Shown one piece after another: positions 1-9,681 of a DNA stretch of 64,000 bases (the first letter of the stretch is position 1; every line of letters begins with the position of its first letter). This stretch comes from Jonesiaceae bacterium BS-20. GTDB taxonomy: Bacteria; Actinomycetota; Actinomycetes; Actinomycetales; Cellulomonadaceae. The DNA lies in the NCBI GenBank assembly GCA_039995105.1, contig CP146203.1, forward strand, positions 558,001 through 622,000. The letters run 5' to 3'. Position numbers and translations under genes: made by a program. The notes below the pieces were generated by a model, which was given only the letters and a program-made list of their open reading frames with translations, had not been told where the DNA came from and ran no database searches.

Positions 1-2
1 CC

Positions 3-581
3 GACGGTGGCTCGTACAAGCCACTGAACTGGATGTCTCCACCGTGCGGCATGGCCATCAACGAACCGGACGAGTTAGCCGCGCAGCGCGGAGTAACCCA
101 AGTGTGGGTCGTGCAGAACGCCAAGAGCGATGACCGCCTAGAGATCGAACTCTTCGAGGTCTTCCATGACTCTGAGCACAACCTTGGGATTGACCCGGGC
201 CTCATCAAAGATGGGGTTGAGGCTCACCTGCAAGAGATGCTTGCGGAACAGATTCACCTGCTCGGTGAGGGGCACAACCTGGTACGCCGGGAATACCCCA
301 CCGCAATTGGACCGGTCGATCTCCTAGCTAAGGATCCCAATGGTGGGACGGTAGCGATCGAGATCAAGCGGCGCGGCGATATCGACGGTGTTGAGCAACT
401 CACCAGATACCTAGACCTACTCAACCGTGACCCTAACCTAGCTCCCGTCAAGGGCATCTTTGCAGCCCAGGAGATCAAACCGCAGGCCCGCGTGCTGGCC
501 AACGACCGGGGGATTGATTGCCTCATCCTCGATTATGCGGCTATGAAGGGGTTCGACGACGTCGACTCCCGGCTCTTTTAG
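3..581 (+). CDS. nucS: Endonuclease NucS (EndoMS), 3' part
   Basis: C-terminal 192 residues of the mismatch-specific endonuclease NucS; the 5' end lies before the window. The open frame already runs in from base 3 ([10 protein letters not shown]), a stretch typical of the family, so the first internal ATG at 33 is not the start. The nuclease half shows the RecB-like core: a Glu/Asp region (GPVDLLAKD) followed by VAIEIKRRG, the E-x-K metal-binding motif, then a QLTRYLD helix. NucS cuts both strands at G-T, T-T and G-G mismatches and replaces MutS/MutL in most Actinobacteria and some Archaea. The C-terminus ends in SRLF; many NucS proteins end in a similar hydrophobic tail that is thought to contact the sliding clamp. 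Identity is clear; only the truncation limits the call. Confidence 0.93.
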   Translation, partial: DGGSYKPLNWMSPPCGMAINEPDELAAQRGVTQVWVVQNAKSDDRLEIELFEVFHDSEHNLGIDPGLIKDGVEAHLQEMLAEQIHLLGEGHNLVRREYPTAIGPVDLLAKDPNGGTVAIEIKRRGDIDGVEQLTRYLDLLNRDPNLAPVKGIFAAQEIKPQARVLANDRGIDCLILDYAAMKGFDDVDSRLF

Positions 582-606
582 TTAGCGTCTTCACCTTTCA
601 AGTACT

Positions 607-635
607 CAGCCCCACGATCGGGCTGGATCTTTGAG
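607..635 (+). terminator. Possible weak terminator after nucS
   Basis: A short hairpin (CAGCCC 607-612 with GGGCTG 620-625, 7-base loop) lies 26 bases after the nucS stop and is followed by a mixed T-rich stretch. It is short and lacks a clean U-run. The rest of the 582-878 gap shows no gene; it must hold the promoter of the GH1 gene. Confidence 0.3.
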
Positions 636-878
636 TTTGCCGATTGGCAGCAGGTTGTCACCGGATCGGGGACTCAGCCTCCTGCCAATTTTGTACGTGA
701 CGCAGGACGGTTTTTCAAGATTGTTGGCTAGGTCTGTCTTCGTAGCTCGAAGCGTGTTGTACTTGTAACGGCTAGGACCTAGGCGATGACGGCGAATACT
801 GGAGTTGAAGTATTTGGCGTTGTTTACCTTGGGAAAATTTTCTGGCCTTAACCGGATTGGCTTTCAAGGAGTGACTCA

Positions 879-2315
879 ATGACGAGCGTTCGTACATTCC
901 CAACAGACTTTGTTTGGGGTTCCGCAACGGCTGCATACCAAATTGAGGGGGCCGCGCAAGAAGGTGGCCGTGGTCCATCAATTTGGGATACGTATTCGCA
1001 CACCCCGGGATTGGTGCAAAATGGTGACACCGGCGACGTAGCGGATGACCACTACCACCGCTGGGAAGAGGACATTGAGCACATGAAGTATCTAGGCCTC
1101 AAGGCCTACCGGTTCTCTATTTCATGGCCCCGGGTGCAGCCCGGTGGAAGTGGGGTGTTCAATGAGGAGGGTATTGCGTTCTACAAAAACTTGGTTGCCG
1201 GGCTCGTCGCTGCTGGCATCAAGCCGGTTGCGACCCTGTACCACTGGGACCTTCCTCAGGAACTTGAGGATGCGGGCGGCTGGACTAATCGTCAGACCGC
1301 ACTGAACTTCGGTGTGTATGCGCGCCGGATGGCGCAGGAACTCGGAAGCGACATCGATGTTTGGACCACACTGAACGAGCCGTGGTGCTCGGCGTACCTT
1401 GGGTACGGCTCCGGTGTGCATGCCCCGGGTCGCACCGAGCCACTTGCTGCGCTGCGGGCGGTCCACCACCTGAACCTGGCGCACGGTCTGGCGGGCCGGG
1501 CTATCCGGGAAGTGCTGGGTGAGGAAACCCAAGTTTCCATCACGCTAAACCTGCACGTCACCCGCATGGTAGACCCTAATGATCCAGGGGATCAGGACGC
1601 ATTGCGCAGGATTGATGGGTTGGCTAACCGTTTGTTCTTGGGCCCTATTCTGGATGGAGAGTATCCCAAGGACGTCCTTGAGGACACTGCGGGCGTTACC
1701 AACTGGGACTTCATCCTTGATGGTGACTGCGAGATCATCCACATTCCAATTCAGGTGTTGGGTGTGAACTACTACTCAACCGGAATGGTACAGGCCTCTA
1801 GGCGCGGTAACGCGACCTCAGATAATGACGGTCACGGTAACTCGGCGCACTCGCCATGGATTGGTAGTGAAGACGTGGAGTGGATGGCCATGCCTGGTCC
1901 GTACACGGCAATGGGCTGGAACATTGACCCGGCAGGTCTCACCGAGCTGCTGGTTTCTCTGCACAAGAATTACCCCAACCAGCCGCTCATGGTCACCGAG
2001 AATGGTGCCGCATTTGCGGACGAGGTATCCGCCGACGGTCGCGTGCATGATGTCCGCCGGGTCTCTTACCTACACGATCATGTCGCAGCGGTTCTCGATG
2101 CCTTGGAGGCAGGGGTTGATGTGCGCGGCTACTTTGCGTGGTCGCTTTTGGACAACTTTGAGTGGGCTTGGGGTTACGAGCGTCGCTTTGGGATTATCCG
2201 GGTCGACTACGACACTCTCGAGCGAATCTGGAAGGACTCGGCGTTCTGGTACCGCAAGCTGGCACACACCAACGAGCTGCCGGCAACGACGGATATTGAC
2301 TACGCGGTGATATAA
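879..2315 (+). CDS. GH1 family beta-glucosidase
   Basis: 478-residue glycoside hydrolase family 1 enzyme, a cytoplasmic single (beta/alpha)8 barrel of the usual family length. It should release the non-reducing terminal beta-glucosyl (or beta-galactosyl) unit from cellobiose-like oligosaccharides with retention of configuration. Visible family marks are the N-terminal signature FVWGSATAAYQIEG (residues 11-24), the acid/base in TLNEP (Glu167) and the nucleophile in VTENG (Glu374), followed by the WSLLDNFEWAWGY aglycone-site segment. There is no signal peptide, so the substrate must be imported. The start is set by AAGGAG at 866-871, seven bases before the ATG. The gene converges on two sugar-related genes on the other strand (isomerase and CE7 esterase), consistent with a plant-carbohydrate utilisation locus. 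No transporter or regulator sits beside it in this window. Confidence 0.93.
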   Translation: MTSVRTFPTDFVWGSATAAYQIEGAAQEGGRGPSIWDTYSHTPGLVQNGDTGDVADDHYHRWEEDIEHMKYLGLKAYRFSISWPRVQPGGSGVFNEEGIAFYKNLVAGLVAAGIKPVATLYHWDLPQELEDAGGWTNRQTALNFGVYARRMAQELGSDIDVWTTLNEPWCSAYLGYGSGVHAPGRTEPLAALRAVHHLNLAHGLAGRAIREVLGEETQVSITLNLHVTRMVDPNDPGDQDALRRIDGLANRLFLGPILDGEYPKDVLEDTAGVTNWDFILDGDCEIIHIPIQVLGVNYYSTGMVQASRRGNATSDNDGHGNSAHSPWIGSEDVEWMAMPGPYTAMGWNIDPAGLTELLVSLHKNYPNQPLMVTENGAAFADEVSADGRVHDVRRVSYLHDHVAAVLDALEAGVDVRGYFAWSLLDNFEWAWGYERRFGIIRVDYDTLERIWKDSAFWYRKLAHTNELPATTDIDYAVI

Positions 2316-2323
2316 GACCAAGG

Positions 2324-2364
2324 CAAAAGCCCTGTTCAGAGGAATCTTCTGAACAGGGCTTTTG
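2324..2364. terminator. Bidirectional terminator between GH1 and isomerase genes
   Basis: Perfect 17-bp stem (C AAAAGCCCTGTTCAGA at 2324-2340 with its complement at 2348-2364) around a 7-base loop. The A-tract on the left and T-tract on the right allow it to act for both converging genes. Confidence 0.9.
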
Positions 2365-2395
2365 TATTGACGTTATGAGCTAAGGACGCCTCGGC

Positions 2396-3664
2396 TTACA
2401 GGGCAATCTCCTTGGCACTCGTACCGATCGACGGTGCTAGCGGAACAAGGGGGTACAGGAGAGCCTGGAACGCGTGGTAAATGTCAGGCTTGCCTGGCCA
2501 GACCTTAGCGGTTGGCTCGTTCGCGGCGTTGAGTTCATGGTGCCAAGATCCCAGCTCGGTGTCGATGAAGAACTCCGAGATGTGGTCAAACCAGCGTTCG
2601 TAGTCATCGGCGTAGCGGGTCTGTCCGGTTGCGTGGAACAGCGTAGCTGCGGCCGCTAGGGCCTCGGCTGCCACCCAGTGCATACGGGTCTCGACAACGG
2701 GCTGGCCCTGCCAGTCGGTCGTATAGACGAAGCCCCATGCGCCCTGGTCGCTCAGGCGCCAACCGTCGGCAATGGCGCGGTCATAGAGGCGCGCCGCGCT
2801 GTCAACCAACCACGGGTGGTTACCGGAGCCAAGGGTCGCGTCCAAGTGCAGTAGAAGGCGGGCCCATTCGATTCCGTGACCAACCGTCGCACCAAAAGGC
2901 TTGAACGGGTCGTCGGGGGTCTCACGGTTGAGATCGAGCAGGGGAGTCCACTGCTCGTCAAAGTGCTCTGGAATACGCCAGGAGTACTTGGCCGCCCATG
3001 ACAGGGCCACCGTGCGAGCAATCTCCAATGCCCGGTCGTGCCACTTGGCGTCACCGGTTACGTCGCCCGCGGCAAGGAGGGCCTCGACCGCGTGCATGTT
3101 GGCGTTAACGCCGCGGTAGTCGCTCAGCTCGGACCAGTCGGCGTTGAACTCGTCTGCGTGCAGGCCGTACTTTGCGTCAAAGAAATGGCGGTCGAACACA
3201 TCGAGGGCGTCGGTCAACAGCTCTTGTGCGCCGTCCAGACCTGCCCGGACACCGGTTGAGGCAGCCAAAATCACGAATGCGTGCGCGTATGCGGCCTTGG
3301 TGGTGTCAGCCCCAATGGGGGCGCCGTTGGCGTCTGTCTCGGAACCTAAGGTTGCTGGAATGGAAGCGTACCAGCCACCATTTGCGGCATCGTGAAGCGG
3401 TCCGCGTAGTCCATCAAGGGCCTGCTGAGCCAGTGCGCCGGCCCCCGGAACGCCCATCTGGTGGCCAATACCAAACGCGTGGGCCATGCGGGAGGTAATC
3501 CAAGTGTGAACCGGACGCTCAAGGTCGAGTTCCCCGGTGTTAGTCAGCCAGCCAGCCCCACCAACCGGGGCCGGAAACTTGGCAGCAAATTCTAACAACG
3601 AGGTTGCGTGAGCGGCTAGAAACTGCCGGTGCTCGGCGCCTAGAATTAGCGGTTGGTCAGTCAT
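2396..3664 (-). CDS. AGE-family sugar isomerase (mannose/sulfoquinovose isomerase-like)
   Basis: 422-residue member of the N-acylglucosamine 2-epimerase superfamily, an (alpha/alpha)6 barrel. Sequence blocks match the YihS/mannose-isomerase branch rather than true N-acetylglucosamine epimerases: HTWITSRMAH near residue 54, YRGVNANMHAVEA near 185, EHFDEQW near 232, GIEWARLLLHL near 263 and KVWPGKPDIYHAFQ near 388. The conserved His residues in these blocks are the expected proton-transfer residues. The likely reaction is aldose-ketose isomerisation of D-mannose (to fructose) or a related sugar such as sulfoquinovose; the sequence alone does not separate these. Its ATG overlaps the end of the CE7 esterase gene by 8 bases, so the two are translationally coupled. 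No sulfoquinovosidase or sulfolactaldehyde gene is nearby, which slightly favours a mannose substrate. Confidence 0.85.
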   Translation of the reverse strand: MTDQPLILGAEHRQFLAAHATSLLEFAAKFPAPVGGAGWLTNTGELDLERPVHTWITSRMAHAFGIGHQMGVPGAGALAQQALDGLRGPLHDAANGGWYASIPATLGSETDANGAPIGADTTKAAYAHAFVILAASTGVRAGLDGAQELLTDALDVFDRHFFDAKYGLHADEFNADWSELSDYRGVNANMHAVEALLAAGDVTGDAKWHDRALEIARTVALSWAAKYSWRIPEHFDEQWTPLLDLNRETPDDPFKPFGATVGHGIEWARLLLHLDATLGSGNHPWLVDSAARLYDRAIADGWRLSDQGAWGFVYTTDWQGQPVVETRMHWVAAEALAAAATLFHATGQTRYADDYERWFDHISEFFIDTELGSWHHELNAANEPTAKVWPGKPDIYHAFQALLYPLVPLAPSIGTSAKEIAL

Positions 3665-4673
3665 TATGCTCCTGAATTGAAGACGAAGGTTTGAGTCGGT
3701 CCGTCAGCCATCTGAGTTGGGCAAGCACCTGAAAAAACTGGCCGCCCTCATGGCGATTATAGGGGTAGATCTCGATCGCACGCTCTGGTGTTTCTCCCAG
3801 TGAACCGTACGTATTGAAAGCGCTAAAAACCGTTGACGGTGGGCACACCGGGTCCATGAGTGCAACCGAGAACAGGGTTGGTGCGGTTGCACGTTTGGCA
3901 AAGTTCACTCCATCAAAATATGACAGGGTGCTAAATACGGTGTCCGTGGCGTCACGGTGGGTAGCTAAATACTGTGTGACCTCATAATACGGGGTTGCAT
4001 CAGTGATTTCCGTGGCGCGCCGCATGTTGCACAGGAACGGTACATCGGGCATGACCGCAAACAGATCCGGAACCAAACCGCCCACGGCTAGGCTAATGCC
4101 GCCGCCTTGACTGACCCCCGTCACAGAGACGCGTGCGGCATCAACTTGGGGTACCGCCCGCAATGCGGCAACCGCGCGTACGGCGTCTGCAAAGACCCGG
4201 CGGTAGTAATAGTTCTCGGGATCGTCAATTCCCTTGGTTAGAAATCCTGGAACGGCAGGGCCGGACCCGGCTGGGTCTGGTGTGTGGCCGCCGCTGCCCC
4301 ACACTGAACCCTGACCGCGGGTATCCATGACCAGATGGGCAAAGCCGGCGTTCGCCCAGACTAGGTGCTCCTGGCTCAAGCCCCGGCCACCGCCATAGCC
4401 GACGTAACTGACTAACCCGGGCAGGCTTGCGGGGTGGGCACCGGCCGGCATGATCAACCACGCCTTGATTCGGTCCGCTGCAAACCCGGCAAACTCGACG
4501 TCAAATATCTGCACCAACTGCAAGCCCGCCGCTACGGGAGTGAGTGTGAGGTCAAGGGGAAATGCGGCGGTCTGCGCCAGTGTGCGTGCCCAAAACTGAT
4601 CAAAATCTGATGGTTCGACTACGCGCGGCGCAAAGGACCGCAACTCCTCTTCGTTGAGGTCAAAAAATGCCAT
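3657..4673 (-). CDS. CE7 family acetyl (xylan) esterase / deacetylase
   Basis: 338-residue alpha/beta hydrolase of carbohydrate esterase family 7 (acetyl xylan esterase / cephalosporin-C deacetylase). It has no signal peptide, so it should remove acetyl groups from imported xylo- or other oligosaccharides. The family marks are RGQGSVWGSGG (residues 119-129), the nucleophile elbow GVSQGG with Ser188, an acid in the ALMDPVCPPSTVF segment and a catalytic His in NRHEGG near the end. I start at the ATG at 4673, which has AGGAA ten bases upstream; a GTG at 4682 is in frame but too close to that site. It is the first gene of a two-gene operon with the downstream isomerase. The partner genes suggest hemicellulose-derived sugar use; substrate is inferred only. 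Confidence 0.88.
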   Translation of the reverse strand: MAFFDLNEEELRSFAPRVVEPSDFDQFWARTLAQTAAFPLDLTLTPVAAGLQLVQIFDVEFAGFAADRIKAWLIMPAGAHPASLPGLVSYVGYGGGRGLSQEHLVWANAGFAHLVMDTRGQGSVWGSGGHTPDPAGSGPAVPGFLTKGIDDPENYYYRRVFADAVRAVAALRAVPQVDAARVSVTGVSQGGGISLAVGGLVPDLFAVMPDVPFLCNMRRATEITDATPYYEVTQYLATHRDATDTVFSTLSYFDGVNFAKRATAPTLFSVALMDPVCPPSTVFSAFNTYGSLGETPERAIEIYPYNRHEGGQFFQVLAQLRWLTDRLKPSSSIQEHND

Positions 4674-4853
4674 GGGACACACGTTCCTAATCGCCTAGTT
4701 AGGGATAAATCCTGTTCTTACTGGGTGAGCCTACGGCAAAGAAGGATGGGGGTGGCTCTAGCTATGGGGAGGGTCTGAGAAATTGTGATTCCGCACGCCA
4801 TAAATTTGTATTGCCAACAAAATTTAGCGCCGCAAACTCGATAAAAACCAGAG

Positions 4854-5083
4854 TTGTCCACAGCCGGTGGAGAACTGTGAGTTGCCCTACGTGGATAACT
4901 TTTTGCGGCCAATAGAAGTAGAAGTACTCGCCAGACCGGTTGCCAAATAGGCTCGGGGCCGCATGTTCTCAAGCCATGTCACAGGGGCGTGGCACTATTG
5001 GTTCAGGGGTAAGAAAAGGGGGTGATTTCTGGCACCACGGAGTGTCGCATTTTTGGGACGAGTTCTCCACAGGTTGGTCCACA
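4854..5083. promoter_or_regulatory. Cluster of DnaA-box-like sites upstream of nrdHIEF
   Basis: Five 9-mers close to TTNTCCACA lie within 230 bases: TTGTCCACA at 4854-4862 (the actinobacterial consensus), TTCTCCACC at 4866-4874 (minus strand), TTATCCACG at 4890-4898 (minus strand), TTCTCCACA at 5063-5071 and TGGTCCACA at 5075-5083. Two fit the degenerate consensus exactly and three differ at one base. An AT-rich stretch (about 4785-4850) flanks them. The 4674-5363 gap holds no convincing gene. DnaA control of ribonucleotide reductase is known in other bacteria, so these are read as regulatory sites; this is inference. Confidence 0.55.
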
Positions 5084-5130
5084 AGTCAAGGCAAAATGCT
5101 GTGGGAGCGTCATAAAGCACTTTCGGAGAA

Positions 5131-5177
5131 ACGCTAGGTCTTGTGGGTTGATCTATTTCGCACACTAGGTATAGTGG
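5131..5177 (+). promoter_or_regulatory. Tandem NrdR boxes overlapping the nrd promoter
   Basis: Two 16-base palindromic elements, ACGCTAGGTCTTGTGG (5131-5146) and ACACTAGGTATAGTGG (5162-5177), agree at 13 of 16 positions and are exactly 31 bases apart, three helical turns. This is the standard geometry of paired NrdR boxes (consensus ACACWATATATWGTGT). A candidate promoter, TTGATC (5148-5153), 16 bases, TATAGT (5170-5175), lies across them, so bound NrdR-(d)ATP would block RNA polymerase. The implied leader to nrdH is about 180 bases. Confidence 0.8.
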
Positions 5178-5363
5178 TTGCAGGTGATAAGAAGTCTAGC
5201 GAGAACGAAAATGACAAGTCCGTAGTTTCAACTATGTAACTTCGAAAGTCAAGACTGCTGGTCACCCTAAATTAAGTAAAATTCCACTACTTCGATGGTT
5301 CCCCACAACAGTCACAAAAGACCGGATTTTGGGGGTCCAAATTCAGAGCGAGGAGCCTGTTAG

Positions 5364-5606
5364 ATGAGCATCACCGTTTACAGCAAGCCGGTATGTGTCC
5401 AATGCGATGCTACGTACCGAGCTCTGGACAAAAAGGGTATCGAATACAACGTTGTGGACATTACCCAAGACGCTGACGCACTGAAGATGGTCCAGGATCT
5501 GGGCTACTTGCAGGCTCCGGTAGTAATCGCTGGAGAAGAGCACTGGTCAGGTTTCCGTCCGGACCAAATCAACGCGCTGGCCGTCAAGGTCGCAGCAACC
5601 GTTTGA
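5364..5606 (+). CDS. nrdH: NrdH glutaredoxin-like redoxin
   Basis: 80-residue NrdH redoxin, the electron donor that reduces the class Ib ribonucleotide reductase. The redox motif is CVQC (Cys11, Cys14) after the SKPVCVQC strand, and the C-terminal SGFRPDQIN block is the hallmark that separates NrdH from true glutaredoxins and lets it be reduced by thioredoxin reductase. A strong ribosome site (GAGGAG at 5350-5355) precedes the ATG. It opens the nrdH-nrdI-nrdE-nrdF cluster, all on one strand, downstream of the NrdR boxes; 125 bases separate it from nrdI. Confidence 0.96.
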   Translation: MSITVYSKPVCVQCDATYRALDKKGIEYNVVDITQDADALKMVQDLGYLQAPVVIAGEEHWSGFRPDQINALAVKVAATV

Positions 5607-5731
5607 GATTTCTCCCCGGGTTATCTCGGGTGCAGGTAGGCCAATGCATCTAACGGATTGCAGGGGCTGTCAAGGGCAGGCCGGGCAACCGGCAAGTTCC
5701 CTCTGAAAATAGATGCCGCAAGGCTGACCGG

Positions 5732-6157
5732 ATGAGGATCATGGCAAACCTTGTTTATTTTTCGAGCGTGTCTGACACCACGCACAGATTTGTGCAGCGG
5801 CTTGGCATACCAGCCCAGCGGATACCGCTGCGCCCTTCCGACCCTTTCTTAACAGCAACCGAACCCTTTGTCTTAATAACTCCCACCTACGGGGGAGGCA
5901 CCCATCAGGGGGCCGTTCCTAAACAGGTGATTAAGTTCCTTAATGACAAGGGCAACCGTTCCCTCATCCGCGGAGTTATTGCCGCCGGGAACACTAACTT
6001 CGGAGAGGCTTATCTCCTCGCCGGCAAAGTAATTTCGAGCAAGTGCCAGGTTCCTTACCTGTACGGGTTCGAACTCCTTGGGACATCCGATGATGTTTCC
6101 CGTGTACTTGAAGGATTGAATCAATTTTGGCTACGTCAGTCGCAGATTCCAGCATGA
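5732..6157 (+). CDS. nrdI: NrdI flavodoxin-like protein
   Basis: 141-residue flavodoxin-fold protein that supplies the oxidant for assembling the dimanganese-tyrosyl cofactor of NrdF. Recognisable parts are the N-terminal [14 protein letters not shown] phosphate/FMN loop, ITPTYGGG near residue 50, and [18 protein letters not shown] near residue 87. Two in-frame ATGs are possible: 5732 has AAGG eight bases upstream and is used here; 5741 (MANLVYFSS) is nearer the conserved start of homologues. The 3' end overlaps the nrdE start by 31 bases, pointing to coupled translation. No other flavodoxin role is likely in this context. Confidence 0.95.
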   Translation: MRIMANLVYFSSVSDTTHRFVQRLGIPAQRIPLRPSDPFLTATEPFVLITPTYGGGTHQGAVPKQVIKFLNDKGNRSLIRGVIAAGNTNFGEAYLLAGKVISSKCQVPYLYGFELLGTSDDVSRVLEGLNQFWLRQSQIPA

Positions 6158-8271
6158 AAACCGAGCTGGACTACCACGCACTCAATGCAATGCTCAACCT
6201 GTACGGACCTGATGGTGAGATTCAGTTCGACAAGGACAAAGAAGCAGCCCGTCAGTACTTCCTGCAGCACGTTAACCAGAACACCGTTTTTTTCCACTCT
6301 CTGAATGAGAAGCTGGACTACCTGATTGAGAACAAGTACTACGACCCGCAGGTTCTTGAGCAGTACTCCCGTGAATTTATCAACACCTTGTTTGACCACG
6401 CGTACAGCAAGAAATTCCGCTTTGAGACCTTCCTCGGCGCTTTCAAGTACTACACCTCATACACGCTCAAGACCTTCGACGGAGAACGTTACCTCGAGCG
6501 CTTTGAAGACCGCGTGTGCATGGTTGCGTTGACCCTGGCAGCGGGCAATGAAGCATTTGCTGTCCAGATAGTTGATGAAATCATCTCCGGTCGGTTCCAA
6601 CCAGCGACCCCAACCTTCTTGAACTCGGGTAAGGCCCAGCGTGGTGAACCGGTGTCCTGCTTCTTGCTGCGCATTGAAGACAATATGGAGTCGATTTCCC
6701 GCGGCATTAACTCTTCGCTCCAGCTGTCCAAGCGTGGTGGTGGAGTTGCACTCCTGCTGTCCAACCTGCGTGAGCTCGGTGCCCCAATTAAGCACATTGA
6801 GAACCAGTCCTCGGGCATCATTCCAGTAATGAAACTGTTGGAAGACTCCTTCTCGTACGCCAACCAGCTCGGTGCCCGTCAGGGTGCAGGCGCCGTTTAC
6901 CTGCACGCCCACCACCCAGACATCATGCGGTTCATGGACACCAAGCGTGAGAACGCCGATGAGAAGATCCGCATTAAGACCCTATCCATGGGTGTTGTTA
7001 TTCCGGACATCACGTTCCAGCTGGCCCGTGACAACGCGGACATGTACCTGTTCTCCCCGTATGACGTGGAGCGCGTATACGGCCTGCCGTTTGCTGACAT
7101 CTCCGTCACGGAGAAGTACCAGGAAATGGGTGATGATGCACGGATCACCAAGACCAAGATCAAGGCCCGTGAGTTCTTCCAGACCCTAGCGGAACTGCAG
7201 TTTGAGTCCGGTTACCCGTACATCATGTACGAAGACACCGTGAACCGTGCCAACCCCATCAAGGGCCGCATCACACACTCAAACCTGTGCTCCGAGATCC
7301 TCCAGGTAGCCTCGCCATCCACGTACAACACGGACCTCAGCTACGACCACATTGGTCGCGACATCTCCTGCAACCTTGGTTCCTTGAACATTGCTAAGGC
7401 CATGGACTCGGGCGATATTGGGCAGACCATTGAAACCGCAATCCGTGCCTTGACCGCAGTAGCAGACCAGACCTCAATCGACTCCGTGCCATCGATTCGT
7501 CGTGCAAACGATGAGGGCCGTGCGATTGGCCTGGGTCAGATGAACCTGCACGGCTACCTTGCCCGCGAGAGCATTCACTACGGGTCCGAGGAAGGCATTG
7601 ACTTCACGTCCATCTACTTCCTGACCGTTGCCTACCACGCAATTAAGGCATCGAACAAGCTCGCAATCGAGACCGGAAACCCCTTTGGTGGCTTCAAGGA
7701 CTCCACGTACGCCTCGGGCACCTACTTTGATAAGTACACCGACCAGGTGTGGGAGCCAAAGACCGACCGCGTTAAGGAACTGTTCGCTGAGGCTGGCGTA
7801 GCTATCCCAACCCAGGAAGAGTGGCGCGAGCTCAAGGCCTCGGTCATGGAGCACGGTATTTACAACCAGAACCTCCAGGCCGTGCCACCAACCGGGTCCA
7901 TTTCTTACATCAACAACTCGACCTCATCGATCCACCCAATTGCATCGATGATCGAGATTCGTAAAGAAGGTAAGCTCGGGCGCGTTTACTACCCGGCGCC
8001 ATACCTGACCAACGACAACATCGAGTACTACACCGACGCGTATGAGATCGGTTATGAAAAGATCATTGACACGTACGCGGCAGCTACCGAGCACGTGGAC
8101 CAAGGGTTGTCTTTGACACTGTTCTACAAGGACACCGCAACTACGCGTGACGTGAACCGCGCCCAGATTTATGCTTGGCGTAAGGGCATTAAGACGCTGT
8201 ACTACATCCGTGTACGCCAGGCTGCCCTTGAGGGAACCGAAGTCGATGGCTGCGTTTCCTGCATGCTTTAA
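6127..8271 (+). CDS. nrdE: Class Ib ribonucleotide reductase alpha subunit
   Basis: 714-residue NrdE, which reduces ribonucleoside diphosphates to deoxyribonucleotides. The N-terminus lacks the long ATP-cone of NrdA, as expected for class Ib. Conserved features are [13 protein letters not shown] and [12 protein letters not shown] at the start, the redox cysteine in VSCFLL (Cys178), the thiyl-radical cysteine in NLCSEI (Cys388), and the C-terminal shuttle CVSCML (last six residues) that is reduced by NrdH. The proposed TTG start at 6127 lies inside nrdI with AAGGA about eleven bases upstream; an ATG at 6154 is in frame but has no ribosome site and would cut a short extension that homologues share. 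Codon use is regular and strongly biased, as in a highly expressed gene. Confidence 0.97.
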   Translation: MATSVADSSMKTELDYHALNAMLNLYGPDGEIQFDKDKEAARQYFLQHVNQNTVFFHSLNEKLDYLIENKYYDPQVLEQYSREFINTLFDHAYSKKFRFETFLGAFKYYTSYTLKTFDGERYLERFEDRVCMVALTLAAGNEAFAVQIVDEIISGRFQPATPTFLNSGKAQRGEPVSCFLLRIEDNMESISRGINSSLQLSKRGGGVALLLSNLRELGAPIKHIENQSSGIIPVMKLLEDSFSYANQLGARQGAGAVYLHAHHPDIMRFMDTKRENADEKIRIKTLSMGVVIPDITFQLARDNADMYLFSPYDVERVYGLPFADISVTEKYQEMGDDARITKTKIKAREFFQTLAELQFESGYPYIMYEDTVNRANPIKGRITHSNLCSEILQVASPSTYNTDLSYDHIGRDISCNLGSLNIAKAMDSGDIGQTIETAIRALTAVADQTSIDSVPSIRRANDEGRAIGLGQMNLHGYLARESIHYGSEEGIDFTSIYFLTVAYHAIKASNKLAIETGNPFGGFKDSTYASGTYFDKYTDQVWEPKTDRVKELFAEAGVAIPTQEEWRELKASVMEHGIYNQNLQAVPPTGSISYINNSTSSIHPIASMIEIRKEGKLGRVYYPAPYLTNDNIEYYTDAYEIGYEKIIDTYAAATEHVDQGLSLTLFYKDTATTRDVNRAQIYAWRKGIKTLYYIRVRQAALEGTEVDGCVSCML

Positions 8272-8312
8272 GCGCTTGCCGTAGCGCCCTTTGGCGTTAG
8301 CAAACGCTTGTC

Positions 8313-8338
8313 GGCGCGGCTCTTAACGGAGCCGCGCC
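8313..8338 (+). other. Intercistronic stem-loop between nrdE and nrdF
   Basis: Perfect 10-bp GC-rich stem (GGCGCGGCTC 8313-8322 with GAGCCGCGCC 8329-8338), six-base loop, no following U-run. It sits in the 131-base nrdE-nrdF gap and more likely affects mRNA stability or processing than termination. Confidence 0.6.
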
Positions 8339-8381
8339 CAACAGTATTTCATCCGTGCACCCGTGGTAACCGGTGCACTAA

Positions 8382-9380
<999 letters not shown>

Positions 9381-9409
9381 GGTCTCTTGGTTTTCTCAAA
9401 GTAATTACT

Positions 9410-9452
9410 AACAAGGTGGGCAACTGGTTAAACCAGTTGCCCACCTTGTTGT
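9410..9452 (+). terminator. Rho-independent terminator of the nrd operon
   Basis: Perfect inverted repeat (AACAAGGTGGGCAACTGGTT at 9410-9429 and its complement at 9431-9450) ending in TTGTTGTTT. The effective loop is TTAAA. The 9453-9681 stretch beyond it shows no gene. Confidence 0.9.
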
Positions 9453-9681
9453 TTGCGTGCTGACCTAGAAAGCGTCCGCTTGATCCCCACGCAAACGCGC
9501 TGGCACGTTCGCCATTGGAAAACCTCATTAGTCCTGCCGTGCGCGGGGACGAATTTGAGAGTAGATTTGAGTTATTGGAAGGTGCCGGGCACACTGAGTG
9601 CCAAGAGGTTTCCTCGGTGCTGACCAATCATGCTGGACCCACCTGATCCCCTAGAGTACGGTGAGTCCGGCATTCTTGCGT

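Noticed and set aside
4854-5083. Chromosomal origin of replication
   Set aside because: There are DnaA-box-like sites and AT-rich sequence, but no dnaA, dnaN, gyrB or rpmH nearby; the next genes are nrdHIEF, for which DnaA-type regulation is the simpler reading.
4940-5137. 65-codon open frame upstream of nrdH
   Set aside because: It overlaps the DnaA-like sites and an NrdR box, has low-quality codon use and no homology that I recognise.
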